Positions 1 to 9,251 of a stretch of DNA of 64,000 nt are shown one piece after another (position 1 is the first letter of the stretch; each line of letters begins with the position of its first letter). Source of the DNA: Saccharopolyspora ipomoeae (lineage in GTDB: Bacteria > Actinomycetota > Actinomycetes > Mycobacteriales > Pseudonocardiaceae); contig NZ_JASAOF010000014.1 of assembly GCF_029952525.1 (NCBI RefSeq), positions 62,001 to 126,000 of the forward strand, written 5' to 3'. The notes under the pieces are model-generated. The model had not been told where the DNA came from. It did no database searches and saw nothing but the letters and a program-made list of their open reading frames with translations. The translations under genes were made by a program, and so were the position numbers.

Positions 1-13
1 ACCGGGGTTCTCG

Positions 14-670
14 TCAGGAGGCGAGGAGGGCGAGGGCTTGGGGGATGGAGTCGACCACCGGGCGGCCGGAGGTCTCGAGCTTGGTGCGGTCCATGACTCC
101 GGTGGTGACGAGGATGCAGTTGGCGCCGGCTCGTTCGGCGGCGTGGGCGTCGTCGAGGACGTCGCCGATGAGGACCACCTCGGCCGGGTCGAGTTCCTGG
201 ACCTTGAGGTGGGCGCGGAGGTGCTCGTCCTTGGACCCTCCGCCGACCGCGGTGCGCAGGCCGTCCATCCGGTCGAAGAACGCGTGCAGGCCGCGGGCGG
301 TGACCAGGTCGACCAGCTCGTCGTGGAACCACATCGACAGCAGCGATTGGGTGCCGCCGGTCGCCGCCCAGTCCCGAAGGGCGTGCGGGACGCCCTCGGC
401 CATGCCGCAGGAATCCAGCAGTTCCCGGTAGGCCACGTGGTAGAGCTCGTCGACGCGGGCCCAGTCGTCCTCGGTGATCTCGCGCCGCAGCAGCCGCGCG
501 TAGCAGTCGCGCAGCGGCCGGCTGTAGATCGCGCGCCACTCGTCGATGTCGATGTGCTCGCGGTCGAAGAGCGTGCAGACACTGTTCACCGCCGACACCA
601 CGGCGTGGTTGTCGTCGAGGAGCGTTCCGTTCCAGTCCCACACGATGTGCCGGGGGCTCGACTTGGTCAT
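14..670 (-). CDS. HAD-superfamily hydrolase (phosphoglycolate phosphatase-like)
   Basis: Probable small-molecule phosphatase of the haloacid dehalogenase family, cytoplasmic. The N-terminus has the motif I aspartates in WDWNGTLLDD, where the second residue of the usual DxD is N. A cap region of about 80 residues follows, then motif II around SLLSMW, a lysine in SKDEH, and motif IV in VLIGDVLDDAHAAERAG. Replacement of the second motif I Asp is unusual and may change chemistry. I chose the ATG at 670; an in-frame GTG at 694 would add eight residues, but a -10-like box lies between the two. It lies just downstream of recX on the same strand with a gap of about 146 bases, so it may be a separate unit. 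The substrate cannot be read from the sequence. Confidence 0.8.
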   Translation of the reverse strand: MTKSSPRHIVWDWNGTLLDDNHAVVSAVNSVCTLFDREHIDIDEWRAIYSRPLRDCYARLLRREITEDDWARVDELYHVAYRELLDSCGMAEGVPHALRDWAATGGTQSLLSMWFHDELVDLVTARGLHAFFDRMDGLRTAVGGGSKDEHLRAHLKVQELDPAEVVLIGDVLDDAHAAERAGANCILVTTGVMDRTKLETSGRPVVDSIPQALALLAS

Positions 671-678
671 GACCCCGG

Positions 679-684
679 ACCCTA
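679..684 (-). promoter_or_regulatory. Putative -10 box (TAGGGT) for leaderless HAD gene
   Basis: Read on the minus strand, TAGGGT lies 8 bases before the ATG at 670. This fits the TANNNT pattern of actinobacterial leaderless promoters, but the spacing is at the long end. Confidence 0.3.
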
Positions 685-816
685 CGACGCCCACCCGACG
701 TTCTGGTACCCGCGTCCCACAGTCAGAGAGCTCCGGCGAAGCGCACCGGGTTCCGGGAGCGGGCCGTTCAGCTCGCGGGATTCAACCGGCTTTCACCCCA
801 GCGACCCAGGGGCGGG

Positions 817-1413
817 TCAGGGCAGGTCGAGGTCCGAGTTCGCCGCGGGATCCCCGGCGTTCTCGATCTCCTCCTTGACGATCCGGTAGGCCAGACCTTC
901 GGAGTAGCCCTTGCGGGCGAGCATTCCGACCAGGCGGCGCATCTTCGCGGTGTGCTCGACCGAGCCCATGCCGCGCAGCTTGCGCTGCACGAGCTCGCGG
1001 GCGCGCTCCGCCTCCGCATCGCCGTCCACGTTGGACAGAGCGGATTCCACCAGGTGCTCGTCGATGCCCTTGCGGCGCAGCTCGAACCCCAGCGCCTTGC
1101 GGCCCAGCCCCTGCGAGCGCTGACGCTGGTTGACCCACTCCTCGGCGAACGAGGCGTCGTCGACCAAGCCCGCGTCGACGAACTTCTGCAGCACGGCATC
1201 GGCGATCTCCTCGTCGATGTCCTTGCGCAGCAAGGCCTGCCGCAGTTCGAGACGGCTTCGCGCGCGGCTGGCCAGCAGCCGGTACACCACGTCGCGCGCT
1301 TGGGCGGCGGGGTCGTCGGGCTTGCGCTGCGGCTTGGTGTCCGCAGCGGCGTCCCGCGGTTCGGAGTCGGGGGTGCGGCGTCCGCGCCCCCGACTCCGGC
1401 CTTCGTCGTTCAT
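817..1413 (-). CDS. recX: RecX regulatory protein
   Basis: RecX binds RecA filaments and usually limits RecA activity. The protein is about 198 residues: a charged N-terminal tail rich in R, P and D (about 50 residues), then three-helix RecX repeats recognisable in VVYRLLASRARSRLELRQAL, FVDAGLVDDASFAEEWV and GRKALGFELRRKGI. The ATG at 1413 lies 16 bases after the recA stop, so recA and recX are almost certainly co-transcribed. A longer open frame begins inside recA but the RecX homology starts only after this ATG. Confidence 0.93.
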   Translation of the reverse strand: MNDEGRSRGRGRRTPDSEPRDAAADTKPQRKPDDPAAQARDVVYRLLASRARSRLELRQALLRKDIDEEIADAVLQKFVDAGLVDDASFAEEWVNQRQRSQGLGRKALGFELRRKGIDEHLVESALSNVDGDAEAERARELVQRKLRGMGSVEHTAKMRRLVGMLARKGYSEGLAYRIVKEEIENAGDPAANSDLDLP

Positions 1414-1429
1414 CCGCGCCAAGGCCGGA

Positions 1430-2485
<1,056 letters not shown>

Positions 2486-2638
2486 CGGGGTCCACCTCGG
2501 TGAAGTCTTCGAGTCGGGTCTTCGGGCGACTCTCTTTGCGGGCGAGTCGTTCACGTCGTTTCAGACGCTACGGGCTGGGACCGACAATCCGACTCGCGGG
2601 GTTTGCGGGCGCTCCCGGTCCCGTGGCACCCATACTAA

Positions 2639-2654
2639 GCGAACGGATGTTCGA
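2639..2654. promoter_or_regulatory. LexA (SOS) box upstream of recA
   Basis: GCGAACGGATGTTCGA matches the actinobacterial LexA consensus TCGAAC-N4-GTTCGA at 11 of 12 defined positions. It lies about 155 bases before the recA start and about 110 bases before the divergent DUF4383 gene. A weak -10-like TAGTAT sits beside it on the recA strand. Confidence 0.8.
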
Positions 2655-2762
2655 GCACCGAACCGACACGCCGGTCGAATCACCTGGTCGTGTGACGGTG
2701 CGATCAGGGGCTCGTGGGAGGACACTCGGGACGACCTCGTGTTTTCCCAGGAGGTGCTCATC

Positions 2763-3509
2763 ATGCGCATGGATCGCTACCTTCCGCCGGAGCACCCGCT
2801 GAACCGCTTCTACCGGGTCGCCGCCGCCGTCTTCGGGGCGTGCCTGATGGCCTTCGGCGTGCTCGGACTCGCCAACCGGGTCCCGCTGTTCACCACCGAC
2901 GGCATCGACGTGCTGGGCCTGTCCAGCAACGGGCTGCTGGCCGTCGTGTCGATCGTCGTCGGCGCGATCCTGGTCGGAGCGGCCGCCTGGGGCGGACCGG
3001 TCTCCTCCACCACCACGGCCGCCATCGGAGTGCTGTTCTTCCTGTCCGGGCTGGTCAACCTGGTTCTGATCAGCACGTCGTGGAACATCTTCGCCTTCGA
3101 GATGCAGAACGTGGTGTTCAGCTTCGTCGCGGGCCTGGTGCTGATGTTCTTCGGCTTCTACGGCCGGGTCAGCGGTGGACTTCCGCAGGACAACCCCTAC
3201 GTGCGCTACCGCCACCACGAACCGCCGGTGCAGGAGGACCCCGACTCGGTGCTCGCCGACGAGCGGCGGATCTCCGAGCTGGAACCGATGTGCAACGACG
3301 AGATGGCCGTGGCCGAGGGCCGCGCCACCCCCGAGCAGCAGCGCCGGGTCGCCGCCGAGCGGATGCGGCACCTGCGCCAGGAGCGGCGCCGCGCCTACGA
3401 GCACTACCGCGAGTCCCACCGCACCGAGCAGCAGGAGATCAGCGCCCAGAACCTCTGGGCCGACTTCCAGGACGGGGAGAAGCCGGAGAAGTCCAGCCCT
3501 GCCGGGTGA
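2763..3509 (+). CDS. DUF4383 family membrane protein
   Basis: Integral membrane protein of 248 residues, function unknown. Four hydrophobic segments lie at about residues 18-38, 58-80, 85-107 and 112-132. They are followed by a charged cytoplasmic tail with many R, E and Q residues that is probably helical. Start at 2763 is fixed by AGGAGG at 2749-2754, eight bases upstream. It is divergent from recA and shares the intergenic region that holds the LexA box, so SOS influence is possible but not shown. The gene ends 6 bases from the convergent DUF3046 gene. Confidence 0.85.
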   Translation: MRMDRYLPPEHPLNRFYRVAAAVFGACLMAFGVLGLANRVPLFTTDGIDVLGLSSNGLLAVVSIVVGAILVGAAAWGGPVSSTTTAAIGVLFFLSGLVNLVLISTSWNIFAFEMQNVVFSFVAGLVLMFFGFYGRVSGGLPQDNPYVRYRHHEPPVQEDPDSVLADERRISELEPMCNDEMAVAEGRATPEQQRRVAAERMRHLRQERRRAYEHYRESHRTEQQEISAQNLWADFQDGEKPEKSSPAG

Positions 3510-3515
3510 GGTGCC

Positions 3516-3710
3516 TCAGCGGCGCTCGGCCGGGACCTCGAAGGCGTCGCAGACCGCCGACCAGACCTCCTTGGTCGTGTAGCCGTCCTCCAGGGCCTGG
3601 TCCACGGTGCGCCCGCCCAAGGACGAGAACACGTGGTCCTGGGCGAGCATCTCGGACCTGACCCGGCCGAACTCCTCGGCCATGCGGTGGCGGAAAGCGG
3701 TGTGGCGCAT
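3516..3710 (-). CDS. DUF3046 family protein
   Basis: Small conserved actinobacterial protein of 64 residues and unknown function, usually found near recA (Rv2738c beside Rv2737c in M. tuberculosis). It starts MRHTAFRHRM and contains DHVFSSLGGRTVDQALEDG, typical of the family. The ATG at 3710 is preceded by a TACGCT box at 3719-3724 (8-base spacer) rather than a clear ribosome binding site. This suggests a leaderless mRNA. Confidence 0.88.
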   Translation of the reverse strand: MRHTAFRHRMAEEFGRVRSEMLAQDHVFSSLGGRTVDQALEDGYTTKEVWSAVCDAFEVPAERR

Positions 3711-3718
3711 CGTCGACC

Positions 3719-3724
3719 AGCGTA
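3719..3724 (-). promoter_or_regulatory. Putative -10 box (TACGCT) for leaderless DUF3046 gene
   Basis: Minus-strand TACGCT is 8 bases from the ATG at 3710. It lies back to back with the plus-strand box at 3736-3741, so the 37-base gap would hold two divergent promoters. Confidence 0.4.
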
Positions 3725-3735
3725 CGTGTCCGCCG

Positions 3736-3741
3736 TAGCCT
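3736..3741 (+). promoter_or_regulatory. Putative -10 box (TAGCCT) for small membrane protein gene
   Basis: TAGCCT ends six bases before the GTG at 3748, the classic geometry of a leaderless actinobacterial transcript. Confidence 0.4.
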
Positions 3742-3747
3742 GGTGAT

Positions 3748-3870
3748 GTGCTGCTCCTGCAGGCCGACCCGACCGGCATGTCCACGCCCCTCGGCAAGCT
3801 CGTGATCGCCGCGACCCTCATCGCGGTGATCGTCCTGGCCATCCGCTTCTTCTGGCAGAACCGCCGCTAA
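3748..3870 (+). CDS. Small single-pass membrane protein (40 aa)
   Basis: A 40-codon reading frame from GTG to TAA. A polar start (MLLLQADPTGMSTPLGK) is followed by a strongly hydrophobic helix LVIAATLIAVIVLAIRFFW and a positively charged end QNRR. That gives a plausible one-helix topology with the C-terminus inside. An internal ATG at 3778 could be an alternative start. It is divergent from DUF3046 and ends just before an intergenic repeat element. I do not recognise the family; the case rests on the promoter geometry, membrane profile and codon use. Confidence 0.5.
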   Translation: MLLLQADPTGMSTPLGKLVIAATLIAVIVLAIRFFWQNRR

Positions 3871-3890
3871 GAACTGTGCTGTGGTCACCC

Positions 3891-4054
3891 TGCTTGGCGG
3901 TGCGGGTAGCGGAACCTGAGCGCTTCCGTGGACTCCGTGCGCCAATCCTGATGTGTGCCAACACACGGCGTCCCGGCGTACTCGCCACGAAAGCGCTCAG
4001 AACCCGCGACGGTGCCAGCTGAGTCCCACACCTGAAACAGCGGCTCCCGCCGCA
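3891..4054 (+). repeat. Structured intergenic repeat, copy A (about 165 bp)
   Basis: One of four related elements (others at 11285-11450, 21671-21838, 51310-51476). It begins with TGCTTGGCGGTGCGGG and has a central inverted repeat CTGAGCGCTT (3916-3925) with AAGCGCTCAG (3991-4000), flanked inside by CGTGG/CCACG. The apex hairpin is GTGTG-CCAA-CACAC. The last third (CACCTGA and a GC-rich small hairpin) is more diverged here than in other copies. It lies between the small membrane gene and the Lhr gene. Confidence 0.8.
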
Positions 4055-4105
4055 CTGCGATCAGCGACCAGGCCGTCTGTCGGTGACGTGGTCCAGCATG
4101 GGGAC

Positions 4106-7100
4106 GTGAACGACGTGCTGGAGGGGTTCTCCGCGGCGACCCGCGACTGGTTCCGCGGGGCCTTCGACGCGCCCACCGAGGCTCAGCGGGGCGCGTGGGA
4201 GGCCATCGCGGCGGGCGAGCACGCCCTGGTGGTGGCACCGACCGGTTCCGGCAAGACGCTCGCGGCGTTCCTGTCCGCGCTCGACCGGCTCGCCGCCGAG
4301 GACGTGCCCGCCGACCCGAAGAAGCGCTGCCGGGTCCTCTACGTGTCGCCGCTGAAGGCCCTGGCCGTCGACGTGGAGCGGAACCTGCGCGCGCCGCTGG
4401 CCGGGATCCGGCAGGCCACCCGGCGACTGGGCGGCGAACCACCGGACGTCCAGGTCGGCATCCGCACCGGCGACACCCCCGCCGACCAGCGTCGATCGTT
4501 CGCCCGCAAACCGCCGGACGTGCTCGTCACCACCCCCGAATCGCTGTTCCTGCTGCTCACCTCGGCGGCGCGCGAGTCGCTGACCGGGGTGGAGACGGTG
4601 ATCGTCGACGAGGTGCACGCCGTGGCCGGGACCAAGCGCGGCGCGCACCTGGCGCTGTCGCTGGAACGGCTCGACGCGCTGCTGGACCGTCCCGCGCAGC
4701 GCGTCGGGCTGTCGGCGACCGTGCGCCCGGTCGAGGAGGTGAGCACCTACCTCGCCGGTGGCCGGCCGGTGCGCACCGTGCAGCCCGCGCACCCCAAGGA
4801 GGTCGAGGTCCGGGTCGAGGTGCCGGTGCCGGACATGGCCGAGCTCGGCGCGTCCTCCGGCGACGACGGCGACCAGGCCCCTGACCAGCACACCTCCATC
4901 TGGCCATCGGTGCAGGAACGCATCCTGGAACTGATCCGGCAGCACCGGTCGACCATCGTGTTCAGCAACTCCCGGCGGCTCGCCGAACGGCTCACGGCGG
5001 GCATCAACGAGCTCGCCGTCGAGCAGCCGGAGCCGATGTCCCGCTTCCCCGCCGAGGCGGTCGGCGGTTCCGGGGTCGGCGCGGGAGCTCCGCCGGTGGT
5101 GGCCAAGGCGCACCACGGGTCGATGTCGAAGGAGCAGCGCGCCGTCGTCGAGGAGGAGCTCAAGTCCGGGACCCTGCCGTGCGTCGTGGCCACGTCCTCG
5201 CTGGAGCTGGGCATCGACATGGGCGCGGTGGACCTGGTGATCCAGGTCGAGACGCCGCCGACGGTGGCGTCCGGTCTGCAGCGCATCGGCCGCGGTGGCC
5301 ACCAGGTCGGCGCGGTGTCGCGCGGGGTGGTCTTCCCGAAGTTCCGGGGTGATCTGGTCGGCTGCGCGGTGGTGTCGGAGCGGATGGCCGACGGGCTCAT
5401 CGAGTCGCTCACCTACCCGCGCAACCCGCTGGACGTGCTGGCCCAGCAGATCGTGTCGATGACGGCGATGGACGACTGGCCGGTGACCGAGCTCGCCGCG
5501 CTGGTCCGCCGGTCGGCGCCCTACGCGGGCCTGCCCGACTCGGCGCTGCACGCGGTGCTGGACATGCTCGCCGGGCGCTATCCCAGCGAGGAGTTCGGCG
5601 AGCTGCGGGCGCGGATCGTGTGGGACCGGGTCAACGACGAGCTGCGCGCCCGGCCGGGAGCGCAGCGGCTCGCGGTGACCTCCGGCGGCACCATCCCCGA
5701 CCGGGGTCTGTTCACCGTGACCACGCCCGGCGACGAGGAGGCCGGGCGGGGCGGCGTGCGGGTCGGCGAGCTCGACGAGGAGATGGTCTACGAATCCCGC
5801 GTCGGCGACACGTTCCTGCTGGGCACCAGCGCGTGGCGGGTCGAGGACATCACCCACGACCGGGTCGTCGTCACGCCCGCGCCGGGCCAGCCGGGGCGGA
5901 TGCCGTTCTGGCGCGGCGACCAACCGGGCCGTCCGCTGGAGCTCGGCCGAGCGCTGGGGGCCTTCGTCCGCGAGCTGACCGGTGCCGACGCGCAAGCGGC
6001 CCGGGAGCGCATCACCGCCGCGGGACTGGACGAGTGGGCGTGCGACAACCTGCTGTCCTACTTGGACGAGCAGCGGCGGGCCACGCGGCACGTGCCCGAC
6101 GACCGGACGATCGTCGTCGAGCGGTTCCGCGACGAGCTCGGCGACTGGCGGATGGTGGTGCACTCCCCCTTCGGCGCCCAGGTCAACGGCCCGTGGGCGC
6201 TGGCCGTCGGCGCGCGGATCCGGGAGCGCCGCGGCATCGAACCGCAGATCGCCTCCTCCGACGACGGCATCGTGATCCGGCTGGCCGACGCGCTGGACGA
6301 GTCCGGGGCCGAGGTGCTGCCCACCGCCGACGACGTCCTGCTGCCGCCCGAGGAGGCGCAGCAGCTGGTCACCGACGAGGTCGGCGGCTCAGCGCTGTTC
6401 GCCGCGCGGTTCCGGGAGTGCGCGGCTCGCGCGCTGCTGCTGCCGCGCCGCGATCCGCGCCGCCGCACCCCGCTGTGGCAGCAGCGGCAGCGGTCGGCGC
6501 AGCTGCTGGCCGTGGCGTCGCAGTACGAGCAGTTCCCGATCGTGCTGGAGGCGATGCGGGAGTGCCTCCAGGACGTCTACGACGTGCCGGGGCTGACCGA
6601 GCTGATGCAGCAGGTCGCGGCCCGCAAGGTGCGCGTGGTGGAGGTGGAGACGCCGACGCCGTCGCCGTTCGCGCGCAGCCTCCTGTTCGGCTACATCGGC
6701 ATGTTCCTCTACGAGACCGACGCTCCGCTGGCCGAGCGCCGGTCGGCCGCGCTGAGCCTGGACTCGACGCTGCTCGCCGAGCTGCTCGGCTCGGAGGCCC
6801 TGCGCGAGCTGCTGGATCCGGAGTCGCTGGACGAGATCGAGCAGCAGCTGCAGCGCCTCGACCCCGATCGCCGGCCGCGCGACGCCGAAGGCGCGGCCGA
6901 CCTGCTGCACTTCCTCGGCGATCTGTCCACGTCGGAGGCCGAGAAGCGCGGTGTGCGGCCGGAATGGCTGGAGGAGCTGGCCGAGCAGCGCCGCGTCCTG
7001 CAGGTCCGGATGGCCGGGGAGCAGCGCTGGATCCCGATCGAGGACGCCGGCAAGGTCCGCGACGCGCTCGGCGTCGCGCTGCCGGTGGGCGTGCCCGAGG

Positions 7101-8671
7101 CGTTCACCGAACCGGTCGCCGATCCGCTCGGGGACCTGCTGATCCGCTACGCGCGCTGCCGCGGCCCGTTCACCGCCGAGACCGCCGCGCAGCGGTTCGG
7201 GCTGGGCGTGGCGGTGGTGCACGGCGTGCTGGACCGGCTCACCGGTTCCGGGCGGTTGGTGCGCGGCGAGCTGCGCCCGCTGGAGTCCGGTGGCGGGGGC
7301 GCGCTGGAGTACTGCGACGCGGAGGTGCTGCGCCGGTTGCGGCGGGCGTCGCTGGCCCGGCTGCGCGCCGAGGTCGAACCGGTGGAACCCGCTGCGCTGG
7401 GCCGGTTCCTGCCGGTGTGGCACGGCATCGGGGCCCGGTTGCGCACGGCGCCGACCGTGGACGACGTGTACGCGGTGGTCGAGCAGCTGGCCGGGGCGCC
7501 GGTTCCGGCGAGCGCGCTGGAGTCGCTGGTGCTGCCCGCGCGGCTGCCCGGCTACTCCCCCGCCCTGCTGGACGAGCTGACCGCGACCGGCGAGGTGAGC
7601 TGGGTCGGCTCGGGCTCGCTGGCCGGGGGCGACGGGTGGATCGCGCTGGCGCCCACCGACGTCGCCGATCTGCTGCTGCCGGACCTTCCCGAGGAGCCGC
7701 CGGATTCGCCGCTGCACCGCGCCGTGGTGTCGTCGTTGGAGGGCGGCGCGCTGTTCTTCCGGCAGCTCGCCGACCGCGCGGGGGCGCTGCTGCTGGAGCA
7801 GGATGAGGCGGCGCCCGCCGACGACGCGGTCACGGCCGCGCTGTGGGACCTGGTGTGGGCGGGGACGGTCACCAACGACACGCTGGCGCCGTTGCGCTCG
7901 CTGGTCTCCGGCCGGGGTGCCGCGCACAAGCCGCGTCGCAGCGCCCCGCGCGGCCGGTACGCGCGGCTGCGGGCGGGGCGCCCGTCGATGCCGCCGCGCG
8001 GCGGGCCGCCGACGGTGTCCGGGCGCTGGTCGCTGGCTCCGCGACCGGCCGCCGAACCGACGCGTCGCGCGCACGCGCGCGCCGAGGCGTTCCTGGAGCG
8101 GCACGGGGTGCTGACCAGGGGCGCTCTGGACGTCGAGCGGGTGACCGGGGGTTTCTCCGCCGTGTACAAGGTTCTTCGGGCGATGGAGGAGTCCGGGCGC
8201 TGCCGTCGCGGGTACGTGATCGAGGGCTTGGGTGCCGCGCAGTTCGCGGTCCCGGGCGCCATCGACCGGTTGCGGGCGCTCGCCGGTGACGACGAGACCG
8301 GCGGTGAGGCGGTCGTGCTGGCCGCCGCCGACCCGGCGCAGCCCTACGGCGGTGCGCTCGACTGGCCGGCCGCGATGGGGGAGACCCGGCACCGGCCCGG
8401 CCGCAAGGCGGGCGCGCTGGTGGTGCTGGTCGGCGGCGAGGCCGTGTTCTACGTCGAACGCGGGGGCAAGTCGCTGCTGTCGTTCACCGAGGACGAGTCC
8501 GCGCTCCGGGCGGCTGCGGCCGGGCTGGCCCGCGTGGTCCGGGAGGGCTGGCTCGACCAGCTCTCGGTGGAGCGCGCCGACGGCGAGGGCGCCTGGGGTT
8601 CGAAGCTGGCCGAGGTCCTCACCGAGGCCGGGTTCCGGGCCACCCCGAAGGGCCTGCGCCTGCGGGCGTGA
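4106..8671 (+). CDS. lhr: Lhr-type ATP-dependent DNA helicase
   Basis: Large superfamily 2 helicase of 1521 residues, the size of bacterial Lhr, which unwinds RNA:DNA and DNA duplexes during repair. Walker A APTGSGKT is at about residues 44-51 and the DEVH box at 168-171. GLSATV follows as motif III, and motif VI reads QRIGRGGHQVG. After the two RecA-like domains come a winged-helix region and the long Lhr C-terminal part. The GTG at 4106 gives the usual N-terminus just before the helicase core. An in-frame ATG at 3953 would read through the repeat element at 3891-4054 and is unlikely; a GTG at 4088 is possible. It ends 3 bases from a convergent GNAT gene. Confidence 0.93.
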   Translation: MNDVLEGFSAATRDWFRGAFDAPTEAQRGAWEAIAAGEHALVVAPTGSGKTLAAFLSALDRLAAEDVPADPKKRCRVLYVSPLKALAVDVERNLRAPLAGIRQATRRLGGEPPDVQVGIRTGDTPADQRRSFARKPPDVLVTTPESLFLLLTSAARESLTGVETVIVDEVHAVAGTKRGAHLALSLERLDALLDRPAQRVGLSATVRPVEEVSTYLAGGRPVRTVQPAHPKEVEVRVEVPVPDMAELGASSGDDGDQAPDQHTSIWPSVQERILELIRQHRSTIVFSNSRRLAERLTAGINELAVEQPEPMSRFPAEAVGGSGVGAGAPPVVAKAHHGSMSKEQRAVVEEELKSGTLPCVVATSSLELGIDMGAVDLVIQVETPPTVASGLQRIGRGGHQVGAVSRGVVFPKFRGDLVGCAVVSERMADGLIESLTYPRNPLDVLAQQIVSMTAMDDWPVTELAALVRRSAPYAGLPDSALHAVLDMLAGRYPSEEFGELRARIVWDRVNDELRARPGAQRLAVTSGGTIPDRGLFTVTTPGDEEAGRGGVRVGELDEEMVYESRVGDTFLLGTSAWRVEDITHDRVVVTPAPGQPGRMPFWRGDQPGRPLELGRALGAFVRELTGADAQAARERITAAGLDEWACDNLLSYLDEQRRATRHVPDDRTIVVERFRDELGDWRMVVHSPFGAQVNGPWALAVGARIRERRGIEPQIASSDDGIVIRLADALDESGAEVLPTADDVLLPPEEAQQLVTDEVGGSALFAARFRECAARALLLPRRDPRRRTPLWQQRQRSAQLLAVASQYEQFPIVLEAMRECLQDVYDVPGLTELMQQVAARKVRVVEVETPTPSPFARSLLFGYIGMFLYETDAPLAERRSAALSLDSTLLAELLGSEALRELLDPESLDEIEQQLQRLDPDRRPRDAEGAADLLHFLGDLSTSEAEKRGVRPEWLEELAEQRRVLQVRMAGEQRWIPIEDAGKVRDALGVALPVGVPEAFTEPVADPLGDLLIRYARCRGPFTAETAAQRFGLGVAVVHGVLDRLTGSGRLVRGELRPLESGGGGALEYCDAEVLRRLRRASLARLRAEVEPVEPAALGRFLPVWHGIGARLRTAPTVDDVYAVVEQLAGAPVPASALESLVLPARLPGYSPALLDELTATGEVSWVGSGSLAGGDGWIALAPTDVADLLLPDLPEEPPDSPLHRAVVSSLEGGALFFRQLADRAGALLLEQDEAAPADDAVTAALWDLVWAGTVTNDTLAPLRSLVSGRGAAHKPRRSAPRGRYARLRAGRPSMPPRGGPPTVSGRWSLAPRPAAEPTRRAHARAEAFLERHGVLTRGALDVERVTGGFSAVYKVLRAMEESGRCRRGYVIEGLGAAQFAVPGAIDRLRALAGDDETGGEAVVLAAADPAQPYGGALDWPAAMGETRHRPGRKAGALVVLVGGEAVFYVERGGKSLLSFTEDESALRAAAAGLARVVREGWLDQLSVERADGEGAWGSKLAEVLTEAGFRATPKGLRLRA

Positions 8672-8674
8672 GCA

Positions 8675-9193
8675 CTACAGCTCCAGGAACGGTGCGGCGT
8701 AGGCGAATTCGCCGCGCGCGGACGGGTCGTGGGTCGTCAGCGGTCGGGCCTGGAAGTGCGGGGCCCACTCGGGAACCGGTGGCGTGATGCCGAGCTGCGC
8801 GGCGGGTTCGAAGCCGAACCTCGGGTAGTAGTCGGCGTGCCCGAGCAGGACGACGAGCGGTTCGCCGAGGGCGTCGGCGGCACCGAGCACGGCGTGCATC
8901 AGCGCCGATCCGACGCCCGTGCTCTGGGCGGCCGGGTGCACGCCGAGCGGGCCGAGCCCGAGCGCCGGTGCGTCGCCGATGTGCGCACGGCTGCACACCA
9001 CGTGCCCGGTGATCTCGCCGTCGCGTTCGGCGACCAGCGAGAGCTCCGGCAACCACGCCGCGCTCGCGCGCAGGGCGTCGACCAGACCCACCTCGGCGGG
9101 GAGGGCCTGCGGGTTCTCGGTGTCGGCGAACGCTTCGGCGTGCACGCGGCGAATCCCGGTGATGTCGGCGGCGTTCTCGCGGCGGATCAGCAT
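8675..9193 (-). CDS. GNAT family N-acetyltransferase
   Basis: Acetyl-CoA-dependent acetyltransferase of 172 residues with unknown substrate. The fold starts MLIRRENAADITGIRRVHAE. The acetyl-CoA binding motif is seen in LGPLGVHPAAQSTGVGSALM, and HADYYPRFGFEPA is typical of the YhbS/predicted N-acetyltransferase subgroup. The ATG at 9193 matches the family start; GGAGGGAG lies about 13 bases upstream. Longer in-frame starts read into the neighbouring gene and show no homology. Confidence 0.88.
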   Translation of the reverse strand: MLIRRENAADITGIRRVHAEAFADTENPQALPAEVGLVDALRASAAWLPELSLVAERDGEITGHVVCSRAHIGDAPALGLGPLGVHPAAQSTGVGSALMHAVLGAADALGEPLVVLLGHADYYPRFGFEPAAQLGITPPVPEWAPHFQARPLTTHDPSARGEFAYAAPFLEL

Positions 9194-9251
9194 CCGCCCA
9201 CGATGTGCTCCCTCCTCGTTCCGGGCAACCGAATTTCGCGGCGCCCGCCCG

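Noticed and set aside
4061..8392. Long open frames antisense to the Lhr helicase gene
   Set aside because: They are by-products of high GC codon use. Their translations are R, G, P, H-rich without domains, and the sense strand has a complete helicase.
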